Positions 1 through 7,874 are shown, numbered from the stretch's first letter. The stretch is DNA of 37,474 nt from an uncultured Alphaproteobacteria bacterium (GCA_903831255.1 CAIKWZ010000025.1:1-37474), one strand, 5' to 3'. Numbers and translations: made by a program. Notes: generated by a model not told the origin, from the letters alone.

Positions 1-343
1 CGACACGATAGCCGAGACGCCTGAGGAGGGAGAGCGTCGAGGGATCGGAAAAGGCCGAGGTGACGATGAGGTCTGGATTGAGGCGCACCATCTCCTCGGC
101 CGCGCCCTGATTGACGGGCAGACGGATAATCCGGGCCCGCTGAGCGGGATCGAGCCAGGGCCGCTGGCGGGAGACAAAGGACAGGGAGGCGATGGTCTCA
201 TCCGGCGCGAGGAGCAGCAGAAGCTGGTCGGTGCACTGGTTCATCGAGGCGATGCGCACGGGCGGGCCGGCCGCAGCCGGTCGCGCCGACAGGACGGCGA
301 AACAGGCGAAAACCGCCGCGAGGGTCAGCCGGGAGAGGCGCAT
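1..343 (-). CDS. Periplasmic substrate-binding protein of an ABC importer (BtuF/FepB-like), C-terminus cut off by the window edge
   Basis: Reading leftwards from an ATG at 343, an open frame runs off the left edge (114 codons visible). Residues 1-25 form a signal peptide (basic start, hydrophobic core, AAAG-type end). The mature start reads RIASMNQCTDQLLLLLAP, the usual opening of helical-backbone substrate-binding proteins for cobalamin or Fe3+-siderophores, where the protein binds the ligand in the periplasm and delivers it to an ABC permease. A second recognisable stretch, EEMVRLNPDLIVTS, is the first-lobe strand of the same fold. The ligand cannot be told from this part. It is divergent from the regulator gene starting at 471, with about 127 bp between the starts. 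The family call is from sequence pattern; the iron or B12 role is inference. Confidence 0.8.
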   Translation of the reverse strand, partial: MRLSRLTLAAVFACFAVLSARPAAAGPPVRIASMNQCTDQLLLLLAPDETIASLSFVSRQRPWLDPAQRARIIRLPVNQGAAEEMVRLNPDLIVTSAFSDPSTLSLLRRLGYRV

Positions 344-470
344 GCCTTCAGATACCGGCTTTCGGCTCCGGGTCAAAGCCGGGCCTTAAGCACCGATCAG
401 ACGACTGGCGAGAGGGGGAGACGGATCGCAAAGAGTGCGCTAGCAACCCCCTGAAAGGTCTCAGCGTTAC

Positions 471-1856
471 ATGGACGTTACACCCTCCTCCTCCCCGCCT
501 GCAGACGATGCGGCGACGCCCGAGGACCGGCTCGCCGAGATCGAACGCGTGCGCGCGAGCGGGGTGTTCAGCCCCGGGGGGCGCCTCAGCGACCTGTTCG
601 AGTATCTCGCGGCCCGCTCAGGGCCAGAGGATGCGGCCAAGGAGGCGGAGATCGCCCTCGCCGTGTTCGGGAAACGGGGGACGGAAAACCTTCGCGACGA
701 TCCTGTGGCCCGGGTCTATATGCACCGGCTGAGACGTCGCCTCGAAGACTTCTACCTCAGAGGCGGGGTTCCGACGGGGATACGCCTTGAGATCCCGAAA
801 GGCGGCTACCGGATCTCGGCCCGGCGGATCGCGGCCGGCCCGCCGGGCGAGGCCGGATCCCTGATGGCGCGGTTCGAGCCGCTGCCCGACGCCGCCGACG
901 AGCCTGTGTTCGAGGCTGACGCCAGCCCGACACGTCGCCGGAGCCCGGGCCGGCCAGGCCGGGGCGTCTGGCTCGCCGCCGGCCTGCTGGTCGCTGTCGG
1001 GGTGCTGGTCGGCTGCCTGATCATGCTGTTTGCGGCCCCGCTGGCAGGATCGCGGGAGACGATTGTGCGTCGCGCCGAGGCCTGGAAGGGCCTCGCGGGA
1101 AGCGGACGGCCGCTCCTGGTGGTGGTCGGCGACTACTACATCTTCGGCGAATACGAGGACCGGCTGTTTCTCAGGCGGCTGATCCGGGATTTTTCGATCA
1201 ACTCCAAGGACGATCTGCTCGCCCGGCAGCTCGAAGACCCCAAGGCCTATGAGCGCTATGGCGATGTCGCTCTGCAGTATCTTCCTGTCTCCGCGGCGGT
1301 CGCCCTCAGCGACCTCTCGCCCCTGCTGGCCTCGGCGCGCTCGGTGGAGGTCGCCCTCGCCTCCGACCTCTCGCCCGAACGCCTCAAGAGTTCGGACATC
1401 CTCTATGTCGGTCTTCTGAGCGGGCTGGGGCCTCTTCGCGATCCGATCTTCACGCACTCCCGGTTCCGGATCGGGGCGAGCTATGATGAGATCTTCGATC
1501 GCAAGACGCAGGAGACCTATACCAGCGAGGCCTTCCTCGCGACCCAGGGGGACACGATGTACCGGGATTTCGGGTACTTCGCGGCCTTCGACGGTCCGAG
1601 CGGAAACCGGATCGCCATCCTTGCGGGAACACGGGACACGGCGCTCATGGGGGTTGCGGAGCTTCTGACCCGCCCCGCCGGACTGAAGGCGATCGGCGCT
1701 GAGGCCCGGGGCCGTTCATCCTTCGAGACCCTGCTTGAGGTCCGGGGACAAAAAAACGTCAATCTCGAAACCCGGATCCTCGCCGGAGACGCCCTCGACA
1801 GCCAGGACATCTGGTCCAGTCCGCCGAGCGAGGCGGTCTCGTTCCCGACGGAGTGA
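471..1856 (+). CDS. Membrane-tethered winged-helix (OmpR/PhoB-like) regulator with an extracytoplasmic domain
   Basis: 461 residues. Residues about 20-115 match the N-terminal winged-helix module that often precedes adenylate-cyclase, TPR or membrane domains in proteobacteria and acidobacteria: a leading helix, then AEIALAVFGKRG, a DDPVARVYMHRLRRRLEDFY recognition region and IPKGGYRI in the wing. A Pro/Arg-rich linker follows, then one strongly hydrophobic segment at about residues 164-190. The remaining ~270 residues would lie in the periplasm and include VVVGDYYIFGEYEDR and RIAILAGTRDTALMG; I do not recognise a named domain there. The layout suggests direct signal transfer from periplasm to DNA, as in CadC/ToxR proteins, which is inference. 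The gene is divergent from the binding-protein gene at 343 and upstream of tRNA-His. No strong Shine-Dalgarno precedes 471, so the start is probable rather than certain. Confidence 0.75.
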   Translation: MDVTPSSSPPADDAATPEDRLAEIERVRASGVFSPGGRLSDLFEYLAARSGPEDAAKEAEIALAVFGKRGTENLRDDPVARVYMHRLRRRLEDFYLRGGVPTGIRLEIPKGGYRISARRIAAGPPGEAGSLMARFEPLPDAADEPVFEADASPTRRRSPGRPGRGVWLAAGLLVAVGVLVGCLIMLFAAPLAGSRETIVRRAEAWKGLAGSGRPLLVVVGDYYIFGEYEDRLFLRRLIRDFSINSKDDLLARQLEDPKAYERYGDVALQYLPVSAAVALSDLSPLLASARSVEVALASDLSPERLKSSDILYVGLLSGLGPLRDPIFTHSRFRIGASYDEIFDRKTQETYTSEAFLATQGDTMYRDFGYFAAFDGPSGNRIAILAGTRDTALMGVAELLTRPAGLKAIGAEARGRSSFETLLEVRGQKNVNLETRILAGDALDSQDIWSSPPSEAVSFPTE

Positions 1857-2020
1857 CCTCGAAAGCGGGCTTTGGGCCCGACCGCGGCGGCCCGGAGTTC
1901 CGCCAGCGCCGCTCACAGAGGCCGATCACCGGGACGGCTCACAAGAGCTTGCCCGCACGGACGCTTCCACGTAAGAGAGGCTCCTTTCCATGAGGCGTCG
2001 GGTCTCCGGCGCCCATCAGG

Positions 2021-2097
2021 GCCGCCATAGCTCAGTTGGTTAGAGCGCTAGATTGTGGATCTAGAGGTCCCCCGTTCGAACCGGGGTGGCGGTACCA
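2021..2097 (+). tRNA. tRNA-His (GTG)
   Basis: A full cloverleaf is visible. The acceptor stem is 2021-2027 with 2087-2093, the D arm 2030-2046, the anticodon stem 2048-2052 with 2060-2064, the loop 2053-2059 with anticodon GTG at 2055-2057, the T stem 2070-2074 with 2082-2086 around loop TTCGAAC, and CCA is encoded at 2095-2097. The first acceptor pair is G1:U72 and the discriminator is A73 (2094), not the C73 that normally pairs with an extra G at position -1 in tRNA-His. This is the variant identity described for part of the Alphaproteobacteria. The base before G1 is also G, but it could not pair with A73. Confidence 0.97.
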
Positions 2098-2685
2098 TAA
2101 GAATCAACGACTTAGATGGCTTCGTGTTTCAGACGCTTCGATCTAGGTAGCACATAGGTAGCAGCCGAGTCCGGAACCGAGTGGGTCGTAGTCGGCCAGG
2201 ATTTTCGCCACATGCGCCGACTTTGTCTCCACGTTGGTCGACTGCGCACCCAATCGCACCGCCTGCCAGGATAGCCGCGTATCGATCTTGCGGCCGGCGC
2301 CGAAATTCCGCCCATGACGGGATGGCGGGATCGTCTCCAAACTCAGGAAAGACGTTGATGAGCGCTCACCGAACGGCGCCCCCCGGGGCAAGCGGCCCGA
2401 CATTCGGGTTCGTCCGGGGCCCGAAACCCCGATCGAAAGCGGACATGAAATCAGCCTGACCTGAAAATGAAACCCGAAAGCCAGTCACACGGCGGCTCAC
2501 TTCCGGATGCCCCCCGGGTCGGTCCTCATCAGACATCAACCGCATGCCCCCCGGGTCGGTCCTCATCAGACATCAACCGCATGCCCCCGGGTCGAGTGTC
2601 ATAGCCAGCGCTCCGCCCGCTCCGCGGCCTTGACGCTCGGCTGCCCGGCTGCCGATATAGCCTTCGGCTGACAGGGGGACGATCG
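2098..2685. other. Gene-free stretch after tRNA-His, with possible mobile-element debris
   Basis: No convincing gene. The minus strand has a short frame ending near 2143 with a protein-like tail (residues such as STNVETKSAHVAKILADYD), which could be the end of a lost gene but matches nothing I can name. AGGTAGCA occurs twice in close succession at about 2144-2163. The last part holds the 37-bp tandem repeat listed separately. Position downstream of a tRNA suits an old integration site, but no integrase gene and no second copy of the tRNA 3' end were found in the window. Confidence 0.4.
2507..2594. repeat. 37-bp direct tandem repeat, about 2.4 copies
   Basis: Units begin at 2507, 2544 and 2581. 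The first two are identical over 37 bp. The third keeps only its first part, ATGCCCCCGGGTCG, with one C fewer. Every unit contains the palindromic core CCCGGG. On the minus strand the shared element reads CGACCCGGGGG(G)CAT, spaced 37 bp apart. Evenly spaced repeats of this kind occur at the ends of some insertion sequences as transposase-binding sites, which would make this an IS-end remnant; that reading is inference. Confidence 0.85.
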
Positions 2686-3384
2686 ATGAAGGCGACATTG
2701 CGAGGTCTGCTTCTCGCTGCGGTGGGAACCGTGATGCTGACTGTGTCGGCGGTCGCGCAGACGCCCTTTGATCAGGCCGTGACCGCCTACAACCAGGGGG
2801 ATTATGCGACGGCGCTAAGATTGTGGCGTCCTCTTGCTGAGCAAGGCTCGCCGGCGGCGCAATACAATCTGGGTATCATGCATAGCAGTGGAGAAGGCGT
2901 ACCTCTGGATTATTCCGAAGCGGCTCGCCTGTACCGTCTCGCCGCTGAGCAGGGGTATGCATCGGCTCAGTACAATCTGGGATCTGCCTATTACCAGGGC
3001 GAAGGCGTGACGAAGAACTATGCTGAGGCCGCGAAGTGGTTTCGTCTCGCCGCTGAGCAGGGTATCGCCAGGGCCCAGGCCAATCTGGGCGCCCTGTATT
3101 CAGCTGGAAACGGAGTTCCCCAGAGCCATGCAGAGGCCTTAGGCTGGCTCCGTCTCGCCGCTGAACAGGGCGATGCGGGCGGTCAGTTTAATCTCGCCCT
3201 TATGCACGCCAGAGGCACAGGCGTGCCGAAGAACTATATGGAAGCGTACAAGTGGTTGACGCTGGCTGCCGCTCAGGGAGACGCCAAGGCAGCAGAGGGA
3301 CGCGACCTGCTCCGAGCCGAGATGACCCCAGCCTTTATTGCTGAGGCCGAGAGGCTGGCTGCCGAGTGGAAGCCGAAGAAGTAG
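2686..3384 (+). CDS. Secreted Sel1-repeat (TPR-like) protein
   Basis: 232 residues with a clear signal peptide (residues 1-25, ending AVAQT). The rest is a row of Sel1-type repeats of 36 residues, visible from the recurring AQYNLGxxYxxGxGVxxxY and AxxWxRLAAEQG patterns; about four full units plus flanking helices are present, starting near residue 45. Sel1 repeats form alpha-solenoids that act as protein-protein adaptors in the envelope. The start is fixed by AGGGGGAC a few bases upstream of 2686. No enzyme domain is present, so a scaffolding role in the periplasm is the most that can be inferred. It stands alone, convergent with the HD-domain gene. Confidence 0.88.
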   Translation: MKATLRGLLLAAVGTVMLTVSAVAQTPFDQAVTAYNQGDYATALRLWRPLAEQGSPAAQYNLGIMHSSGEGVPLDYSEAARLYRLAAEQGYASAQYNLGSAYYQGEGVTKNYAEAAKWFRLAAEQGIARAQANLGALYSAGNGVPQSHAEALGWLRLAAEQGDAGGQFNLALMHARGTGVPKNYMEAYKWLTLAAAQGDAKAAEGRDLLRAEMTPAFIAEAERLAAEWKPKK

Positions 3385-3788
3385 GCGGCGCCTGGGCCGT
3401 TCATCTGTGTGGAAGCGCCTGGGCTGCCTGATAGACTGCGGGAGGAGAGGGTCGAAACCACGGTCACCTTGTCACGGTCGCCGGCCCAACACGGCCCTCA
3501 ATGACAGCCGCACCGTGCGGTCGATGACCGCCATCAGGCTTCGGGATGTCGAACGGTCGCGATGGCGGGCCCCGGTATGCGCCGCGATGCAGGCGATCAT
3601 CGACCTGGCGGCGGGGCGTAACGTACCCCCGATTGTCCGCCGTAAAGCAAGCGCGACCATCTCGCACATACTGATCCTTCGACACGACAGGACCTAAGCC
3701 AGATTGAATGTCGCCTCCGGTCCCTTCGCTTACAAAGTCGGTTGGAGCCCTTGCTGCATTGCCTCAATGGATCGGAACCGAGGGAGGA
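3385..3788. other. Intergenic, no gene recognised
   Basis: This is the space between the 3' ends of the Sel1 gene and the HD-domain gene. Several frames stay open on both strands, as expected at high GC, but none has a ribosome-binding site with recognisable protein character. No clear terminator hairpin was found. Confidence 0.4.
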
Positions 3789-4343
3789 TCACCCTCCAAA
3801 CTGCGAGACCGCCCGTCCAAGACGATCACTCAGACGACCCGGCATCGCCTCGTCGAACACGCCCGCGAGATTGCGATAATACCATCGGGTTCCCTCGGCG
3901 CCGCCGCTGAACCGTTCCCAGAGCGTGTCTCCGAGCTCGCGATAATCAAACAGGATGGCTTCAGCGTTGTGCGTCTTGTCCGCCAGCGAGACGAGAAGGG
4001 ACCGGGTCGACTTACCCGGCAATGCGGCGAGATAAGTCTCTTTGCGCACGCGCCATTCCGGCTTGGGCTCGACCCATGAGTCCGTGCAGTCTCGGACGAT
4101 CTGCGCGACCTCATCGCCAAATCGTCGACGGATCTCCTCAAGCGTCTCAAGGCCTCCCTGATCCTCGGCAGCATCATGCAGAAGGCCGCCGATGGCCTGA
4201 TCCTCGGTGCCCCCATGCTCAATGACGATCGCAGCCACGCTCATCAGATGCGAGATGTAAGGTATCGGCGTCCCTTTCCGTGTCTGGCGGCGATGAAGAT
4301 CGTGGGCGAACCGAAACGCCTCGTCATATCGGCTGGTCAGCAT
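3789..4343 (-). CDS. HD-domain phosphohydrolase, MESH1/SpoT-hydrolase-like
   Basis: 184 residues from the ATG at 4343, chosen because AAAGGAGG lies just upstream; an in-frame ATG 33 bp further upstream lacks such a site. The metal-binding set of the RelA/SpoT hydrolase fold is visible: H32 in the PYISHL segment, H56-D57 in LLHDAAED, and D122 in SLADKTHNAEA. The fold of known relatives is a single HD domain of about 180 residues, the same length as here, with no synthetase, TGS or ACT domain. Members hydrolyse (p)ppGpp or related nucleotides in the cytoplasm; the substrate is inferred. A stand-alone alarmone hydrolase may counter growth arrest. It is transcribed alone, after the Sel1 gene and before LysR. 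Confidence 0.82.
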   Translation of the reverse strand: MLTSRYDEAFRFAHDLHRRQTRKGTPIPYISHLMSVAAIVIEHGGTEDQAIGGLLHDAAEDQGGLETLEEIRRRFGDEVAQIVRDCTDSWVEPKPEWRVRKETYLAALPGKSTRSLLVSLADKTHNAEAILFDYRELGDTLWERFSGGAEGTRWYYRNLAGVFDEAMPGRLSDRLGRAVSQFGG

Positions 4344-4589
4344 TGCAACTCCTCCTTTGATACAGGCTGACGCCACCCGGGCTGGCGCGCTTTACCAGTC
4401 TCTGGCGGATCTCCCCGGATCACCAGCCTGTGTCTCGGATCGGGGACCCCCTGTCATCCCCCAAACAGGCGAGGTCGGACACGACATCAGGGAAAACCGT
4501 CAACGGGTCAGGGTCCCCAGGACGCCGGATCCGACCGAAGCCGCAGGTGAGACGAGGGATGGGACGTCCGGCGCATCTTTCACCCTCTC

Positions 4590-5483
4590 CTAGCGAGCGG
4601 CCGCTTCAGCGGGGATCGTCTCCGCCAGAAAATCATAGACCCGGCGCACCAGGGCGCTGCCTCGCACCTCGCGATGGGCGACCAGCCAGCATGGCATGGA
4701 CGGAATCTTCAGAGACGGCAGCACCGCCCGCACGCCAGGCCAGAAGCGCAGATTATACGAGGCGACGAAGCCGATCCCGGCGCCGGCCGCCAGAAGGCGG
4801 CCATACGTCAGGTGATCGTCCGTTCTGATCCGGAAAACCTCGTTCGCCAGGGACTGTCCTCCCGCGGCGAACCCTTTGCGGATCGCGTCATCGCGGTCAT
4901 AGCCGATCAGAGTATGACGCGAGAGATCCTCGGGTTTTCTGGGGGTGCCAGCGCGCTTGAGATAACTTTCATGAGCGGCGGCGACAATCGGGACATCCGT
5001 CAGCTTGCGCGCGACAAGGCTTGTCTGCTTGGGTCGCGCCATCCTTATGGCGATATCCGCCTCACGGCGCAGGAGATTGCTGATCTCGTTCGAGGCGACG
5101 AGTTCAATCTGTATTCCGGGCTCCTCCTGCAGCAACCGCGTCAGCAAGCCGGGTAAAAGATAGGCGGCGGCCACTTCGCTGGCGCTGATACGAACCGTGC
5201 CTGTGGCGACCTCGCGCTTGACGCTGACCTGTCGACCCAGACGCTCGGCGCCCTCCTGCATGGCGCGCGCCGCATCCGCAATGGACAGCGCAGCGGCCGT
5301 TGGCGTCAGACCCCTGCCCGTGCGCTCGAACAGCGGCGTCCCAAGCTGCGCCTCGAGCTCGGCGATATGTCGACCGAGGGTCGGCTGCTGGGCCTTGAGA
5401 GTGCGGGCGGCGCCCATCAGGCTGCCAGCGTCAAGGACGGCAAGGAATCTGCGCACCAGGCGCCAGTCGAAAGTCTGGGTCAT
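4590..5483 (-). CDS. LysR-family transcriptional regulator
   Basis: 297 residues, the standard LysR length. The N-terminal winged helix spans about residues 5-65, with AGSLMGAARTLKAQQPTLGR as helix-turn-helix and TPLFERTGRGLTPT as wing. Residues about 92-290 are the periplasmic-binding-protein-like effector domain (VRISASEVAAAYLLPGLL, then IRTDDHLTYGRLLAAGAGIG). It probably activates or represses a divergent target in response to a small ligand. Here the natural target, judged from the decayed second copy of its 5' end at 7749-7874, is the epimerase gene at 7968. A T-N11-A palindrome sits upstream at 5511-5531. Nothing suggests that this copy is broken. Confidence 0.92.
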   Translation of the reverse strand: MTQTFDWRLVRRFLAVLDAGSLMGAARTLKAQQPTLGRHIAELEAQLGTPLFERTGRGLTPTAAALSIADAARAMQEGAERLGRQVSVKREVATGTVRISASEVAAAYLLPGLLTRLLQEEPGIQIELVASNEISNLLRREADIAIRMARPKQTSLVARKLTDVPIVAAAHESYLKRAGTPRKPEDLSRHTLIGYDRDDAIRKGFAAGGQSLANEVFRIRTDDHLTYGRLLAAGAGIGFVASYNLRFWPGVRAVLPSLKIPSMPCWLVAHREVRGSALVRRVYDFLAETIPAEAAAR

Positions 5484-5550
5484 GCATTCATGTATACCTG
5501 ACCTGCTCGCTTCATCAATTTAGCGAATGAACGACCGCACGCGCATGTCG
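5403..5550. repeat. Diverged direct repeat, copy A (LysR 5' end plus promoter region)
   Basis: About 150 bp matching 7794-7941, roughly 80-85% identical by eye. It covers the first ~28 LysR codons, the start codon and the upstream region to GCGCATGTCG. The other copy lies 2.4 kb away in the same orientation, and the ImmA/PIN genes lie between the two copies. Confidence 0.85.
5511..5531. promoter_or_regulatory. Candidate LysR-type operator, TTCAT-N11-ATGAA
   Basis: A perfect 5-bp inverted repeat with the T-N11-A form typical of LysR binding sites, 28-48 bp upstream of the LysR start. In the diverged copy at 7902-7920 the spacer has lost one base and the right arm ends ATGAC, so that site looks damaged. 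Confidence 0.5.
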
Positions 5551-5938
5551 TTCCTTGGCTCAAGGAGCCCCAACCCATTCGGGCGCAAGCTGTCGCGGTG
5601 CAGGACCCCGACGCCCACGAGCTCAAAGCACTGGCCCACCACCGACGAGGTTCGATGCGACGGGGAAGGAAGCTTCGTCACAACCCCGTTTGCTCGCGGG
5701 TCTCACAGGACTCTGGGCCGCGTCGACCGGACGCTCTATCCACGCGGACCCGACGTTGAATTTCAGGCGGCCGCCCAGGCATGGGGTCAAGACCTGCCGG
5801 GAGCGAGACGTGACTGGCGTCAGACGGCTCGATACGGGCGGGCCAGCCTGTCAACCGCTTTGAGTCTCCCGACCACAAAGCCGAGATCGCCGTTTTTATT
5901 GTTAGCCTATCGCCGTCAACCGCGCTGGCTTCCGTTCT
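5551..5938. other. Intergenic, nothing recognised
   Basis: This is the left junction of the segment carrying the ImmA/PIN genes. Homology to the 7.9-kb copy stops near 5550. The remainder has no supported gene; a short T-rich run near 5893-5902 lies beyond the PIN stop codon. Confidence 0.35.
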
Positions 5939-6442
5939 TCATGACCTTGAAGACAGCTCAGTCTCGAGGGCAGCCAGCATCTGTTCGGCGCTATCCCACG
6001 GCAGTCGTCGACCATTGCCGCGCATCTGGTGAAACGCCGCTCTGGCCACCGCCACGCTGATGCGCTGCTCGCGCACCATTTCCAAAACCAGCCAGAGAGT
6101 ACCCCTCACCTCAACCTGCTCAGCTTCCGCTGCCTGCCTCAGTGCGGAATCGCCTGTCAATAAGGGACAATTCTCGACTTCGGCCAGCGCCAGGGCAAAC
6201 AGGTCATTGCGACCGGGTCTGGCGTATTTCCGGCTCAGCGTCTGGACGCGCTCGACACTCATGGCCGACAGCGTGCGCGTCTGCAGACCCATGCTCAGCA
6301 GGTAGGTGTGCCGCCCGTCTAATTCTTCAAAGTAAAGGACGTCCGGCACGGCAAACTGGTAGCGGAGGCTGAACATCGGCCTCAGAAGGCCTCCGACTTC
6401 GACATCCATCAGGATATTGGCGTCACTGATTAACAGCAGCAT
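5939..6442 (-). CDS. PIN-domain protein, probable ribonuclease partner of the XRE-ImmA gene
   Basis: 167 residues from the ATG at 6442, chosen because GGAGGGCGGCG stands directly before it; translation from here overlaps the upstream gene by 20 bp. The PIN signature opens at once: LLISDANILMD gives D7, then E39/E40 in LYFEEL, D80 in GRNDLFALALAE, and D98 in LLTGDSALRQAAE. These are the four acidic residues expected at the Mg2+-dependent RNase centre. PIN nucleases are the toxins of VapBC modules. PIN-like proteins also occur paired with XRE-COG2856 (ImmA/IrrE) genes, where the HTH-protease protein is the likely antitoxin or regulator. Residues 115-167 form a helical tail. The overlap argues for translational coupling. 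The RNA target is unknown. Confidence 0.8.
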   Translation of the reverse strand: MLLLISDANILMDVEVGGLLRPMFSLRYQFAVPDVLYFEELDGRHTYLLSMGLQTRTLSAMSVERVQTLSRKYARPGRNDLFALALAEVENCPLLTGDSALRQAAEAEQVEVRGTLWLVLEMVREQRISVAVARAAFHQMRGNGRRLPWDSAEQMLAALETELSSRS

Positions 6443-7490
6443 CGCCGCCCTCCATCGAGCGGACACGCCGAAACTGATGCAGAGGCATATTCATCAGCTC
6501 TGCGGCCTTCGATTCACCCAGGTAATCCTCGGCCAGAGCGTGATAAATCAGCTTTTCGAAGATGTGCGCCTTTTCGGTGGGGTAGTCATGCCCCGGCTCT
6601 TTCTTATGCCAGCCTTTGATACGAAACAGTCGGGCCTGCTCTTCGCGGTAGGCGGACGATATGATTCCAAGGTCGCGGGCACGATAGAGAACTCCGGCCA
6701 TCGACAGACCGAACTCTTCCTTCAGTAGTCCAAGTTCCCTGAGTTCGATGGCGTTTCGATGCTCTCCAAGCTCCTGCAGCACAGAGGCGCGCGGAAACAG
6801 AAAAGCTCCGGCGAAGCGATTGCACACCCTCTCTTCATCCAGATCTTTGGCAAGGCGACCCGCAAGCATAAGGTGCCCCAGCTCATGCGCCAGCGTAAAG
6901 CGCTGACGATCGCCCGGCCAGTGACGACCAACGACCACGATGGGCATGGCGTTGACCCGGGCCGCCAGCCCATCGAACTTGTTATCGGCGCCGGCTTCAA
7001 TCATGAAAACGCGGATACCATTGGTCTCCAGCACGTCGATCAGATCCGGGATGGGGTCAAAGCCCAGTTCCCATTCCTCGCGGACGCGCTCGGCGGCCCC
7101 TTCAATCTGATCTGTCCCTGTGATCGACGCAGCCAGTCCCTTGACTGGCGCGAAGTCCTTGACGGGCGGGTGCGGGAAGAGGCTTTCGAGCCCGATACGA
7201 CGTTCGATCTGGTCGATCACCTCATGGGTGATCGCATCCAGCCGCTTTTTGGGCAACGAGCCGCGCTTGCGGTACTCAATGTCCTCAAGCGGGGCCGCTT
7301 CGGGGCGGAAGAAATACTCGGTGCGAACCTTCAGCGCGCGCGACAGCCTGATCAGGATGTCAGACGATGGCATCGCAATACCGTCTTCGTATTTCTTTAT
7401 GGCGGCGTGGGACACCCCTACGCGTTCGCCCAGATCACGCAGTGACAACCCTGCCGCCTTTCGAGCCCGATGGAGTCGAGTGCTGAACAT
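6423..7490 (-). CDS. XRE-family regulator fused to an ImmA/IrrE-type zinc metallopeptidase
   Basis: 355 residues from the ATG at 7490 (AAAAGGCGG upstream). Residues about 4-60 are a Cro/C1 helix-turn-helix (RKAAGLSLRDLGERVGVSHA). Residues about 140-240 are the COG2856 peptidase, with zinc motif HELGH at 202-206 inside FTLAHELGHLML and a downstream E-rich helix, DEERVCNRFAGAFLFP, where the third ligand is expected. ImmA-type proteins cleave repressors (ImmR, DdrO) in ICE and DNA-damage switches; fused forms often regulate a neighbouring toxin gene. The C-terminus (to 355) is helical. It is the first gene of a two-gene operon with the PIN gene and probably binds the inverted repeat at 7506-7542. 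Its own repressor-protease logic is inference. Confidence 0.9.
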   Translation of the reverse strand: MFSTRLHRARKAAGLSLRDLGERVGVSHAAIKKYEDGIAMPSSDILIRLSRALKVRTEYFFRPEAAPLEDIEYRKRGSLPKKRLDAITHEVIDQIERRIGLESLFPHPPVKDFAPVKGLAASITGTDQIEGAAERVREEWELGFDPIPDLIDVLETNGIRVFMIEAGADNKFDGLAARVNAMPIVVVGRHWPGDRQRFTLAHELGHLMLAGRLAKDLDEERVCNRFAGAFLFPRASVLQELGEHRNAIELRELGLLKEEFGLSMAGVLYRARDLGIISSAYREEQARLFRIKGWHKKEPGHDYPTEKAHIFEKLIYHALAEDYLGESKAAELMNMPLHQFRRVRSMEGGDAAVNQ

Positions 7491-7505
7491 GGTCCGCCTT
7501 TTGTG

Positions 7506-7542
7506 GTTTACAAAATTAGTTTTTACCTGAATTAATGTAAAC
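7506..7542. promoter_or_regulatory. Candidate operator for the XRE-ImmA/PIN operon
   Basis: Inverted repeat GTTTACA (7506-7512) and TGTAAAC (7536-7542), arms perfect, centres 30 bp apart (about three helical turns). It lies in an AT-rich patch 16-52 bp upstream of the ImmA start and contrasts sharply with the GC-rich surroundings. This fits a Cro/C1-type autoregulatory site overlapping the promoter. Confidence 0.55.
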
Positions 7543-7748
7543 CTACTCCGCATGAAACTCAAGGGCAAACCGCCTCTAAGCCGGTGATCGAACTCGCGTG
7601 GGACGCGGCGACCGGCACAGGGGCCGGTCAACCAGAATGCACGCCCTCAAGGCGGATAGGTCACGGGATGAAAACGCCCGTAGCATGTCCTTCGCGCTAT
7701 CCGAGCTGAGGCGGTATGAGCGTGCACCGATATCGAAAGCGGATGGGG

Positions 7749-7874
7749 CCCCGGACCGGCCTGGAGCAGCCGTTCCAACACTCCGGGAAGACGGCAGGCG
7801 CCGCCCATCAGCGGGCCGGCCTCAAAGACGGCAAGAACGTTGCGCATCAGGCCCCAGTCGAAAGTTTGCGTCAT
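7749..7874 (-). pseudogene. Decayed LysR fragment (N-terminus joined to a mid-protein piece)
   Basis: From the ATG at 7874 the frame reads MTQTFDWGLMRNVLAVFEAG, close to the intact LysR start MTQTFDWRLVRRFLAVLDAG. After ~28 codons it jumps to LPGVLERLLQAGPG, which matches residues ~110-123 of the intact protein (LPGLLTRLLQEEPG). About 80 codons are therefore deleted, including most of the DNA-binding domain, and beyond ~7749 the similarity fades. It is divergent from the epimerase gene, in the place where that gene's own regulator would sit. Confidence 0.8.

Noticed and set aside
618-1457. Long minus-strand open frame inside the membrane regulator gene
   Set aside because: It is rich in Arg/Gly/Pro with no domain pattern, and lies opposite a clearly coding frame; a codon-position artefact of high GC.
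2507-2594. Possible CRISPR array from 37-bp repeated units
   Set aside because: The units are back to back with no unique spacers, only 2.4 copies are present, and no cas genes are in the window.
2021-2685. Genomic island attachment site at tRNA-His
   Set aside because: No second copy of the tRNA 3' end and no integrase gene could be found in the window; only debris follows the tRNA.
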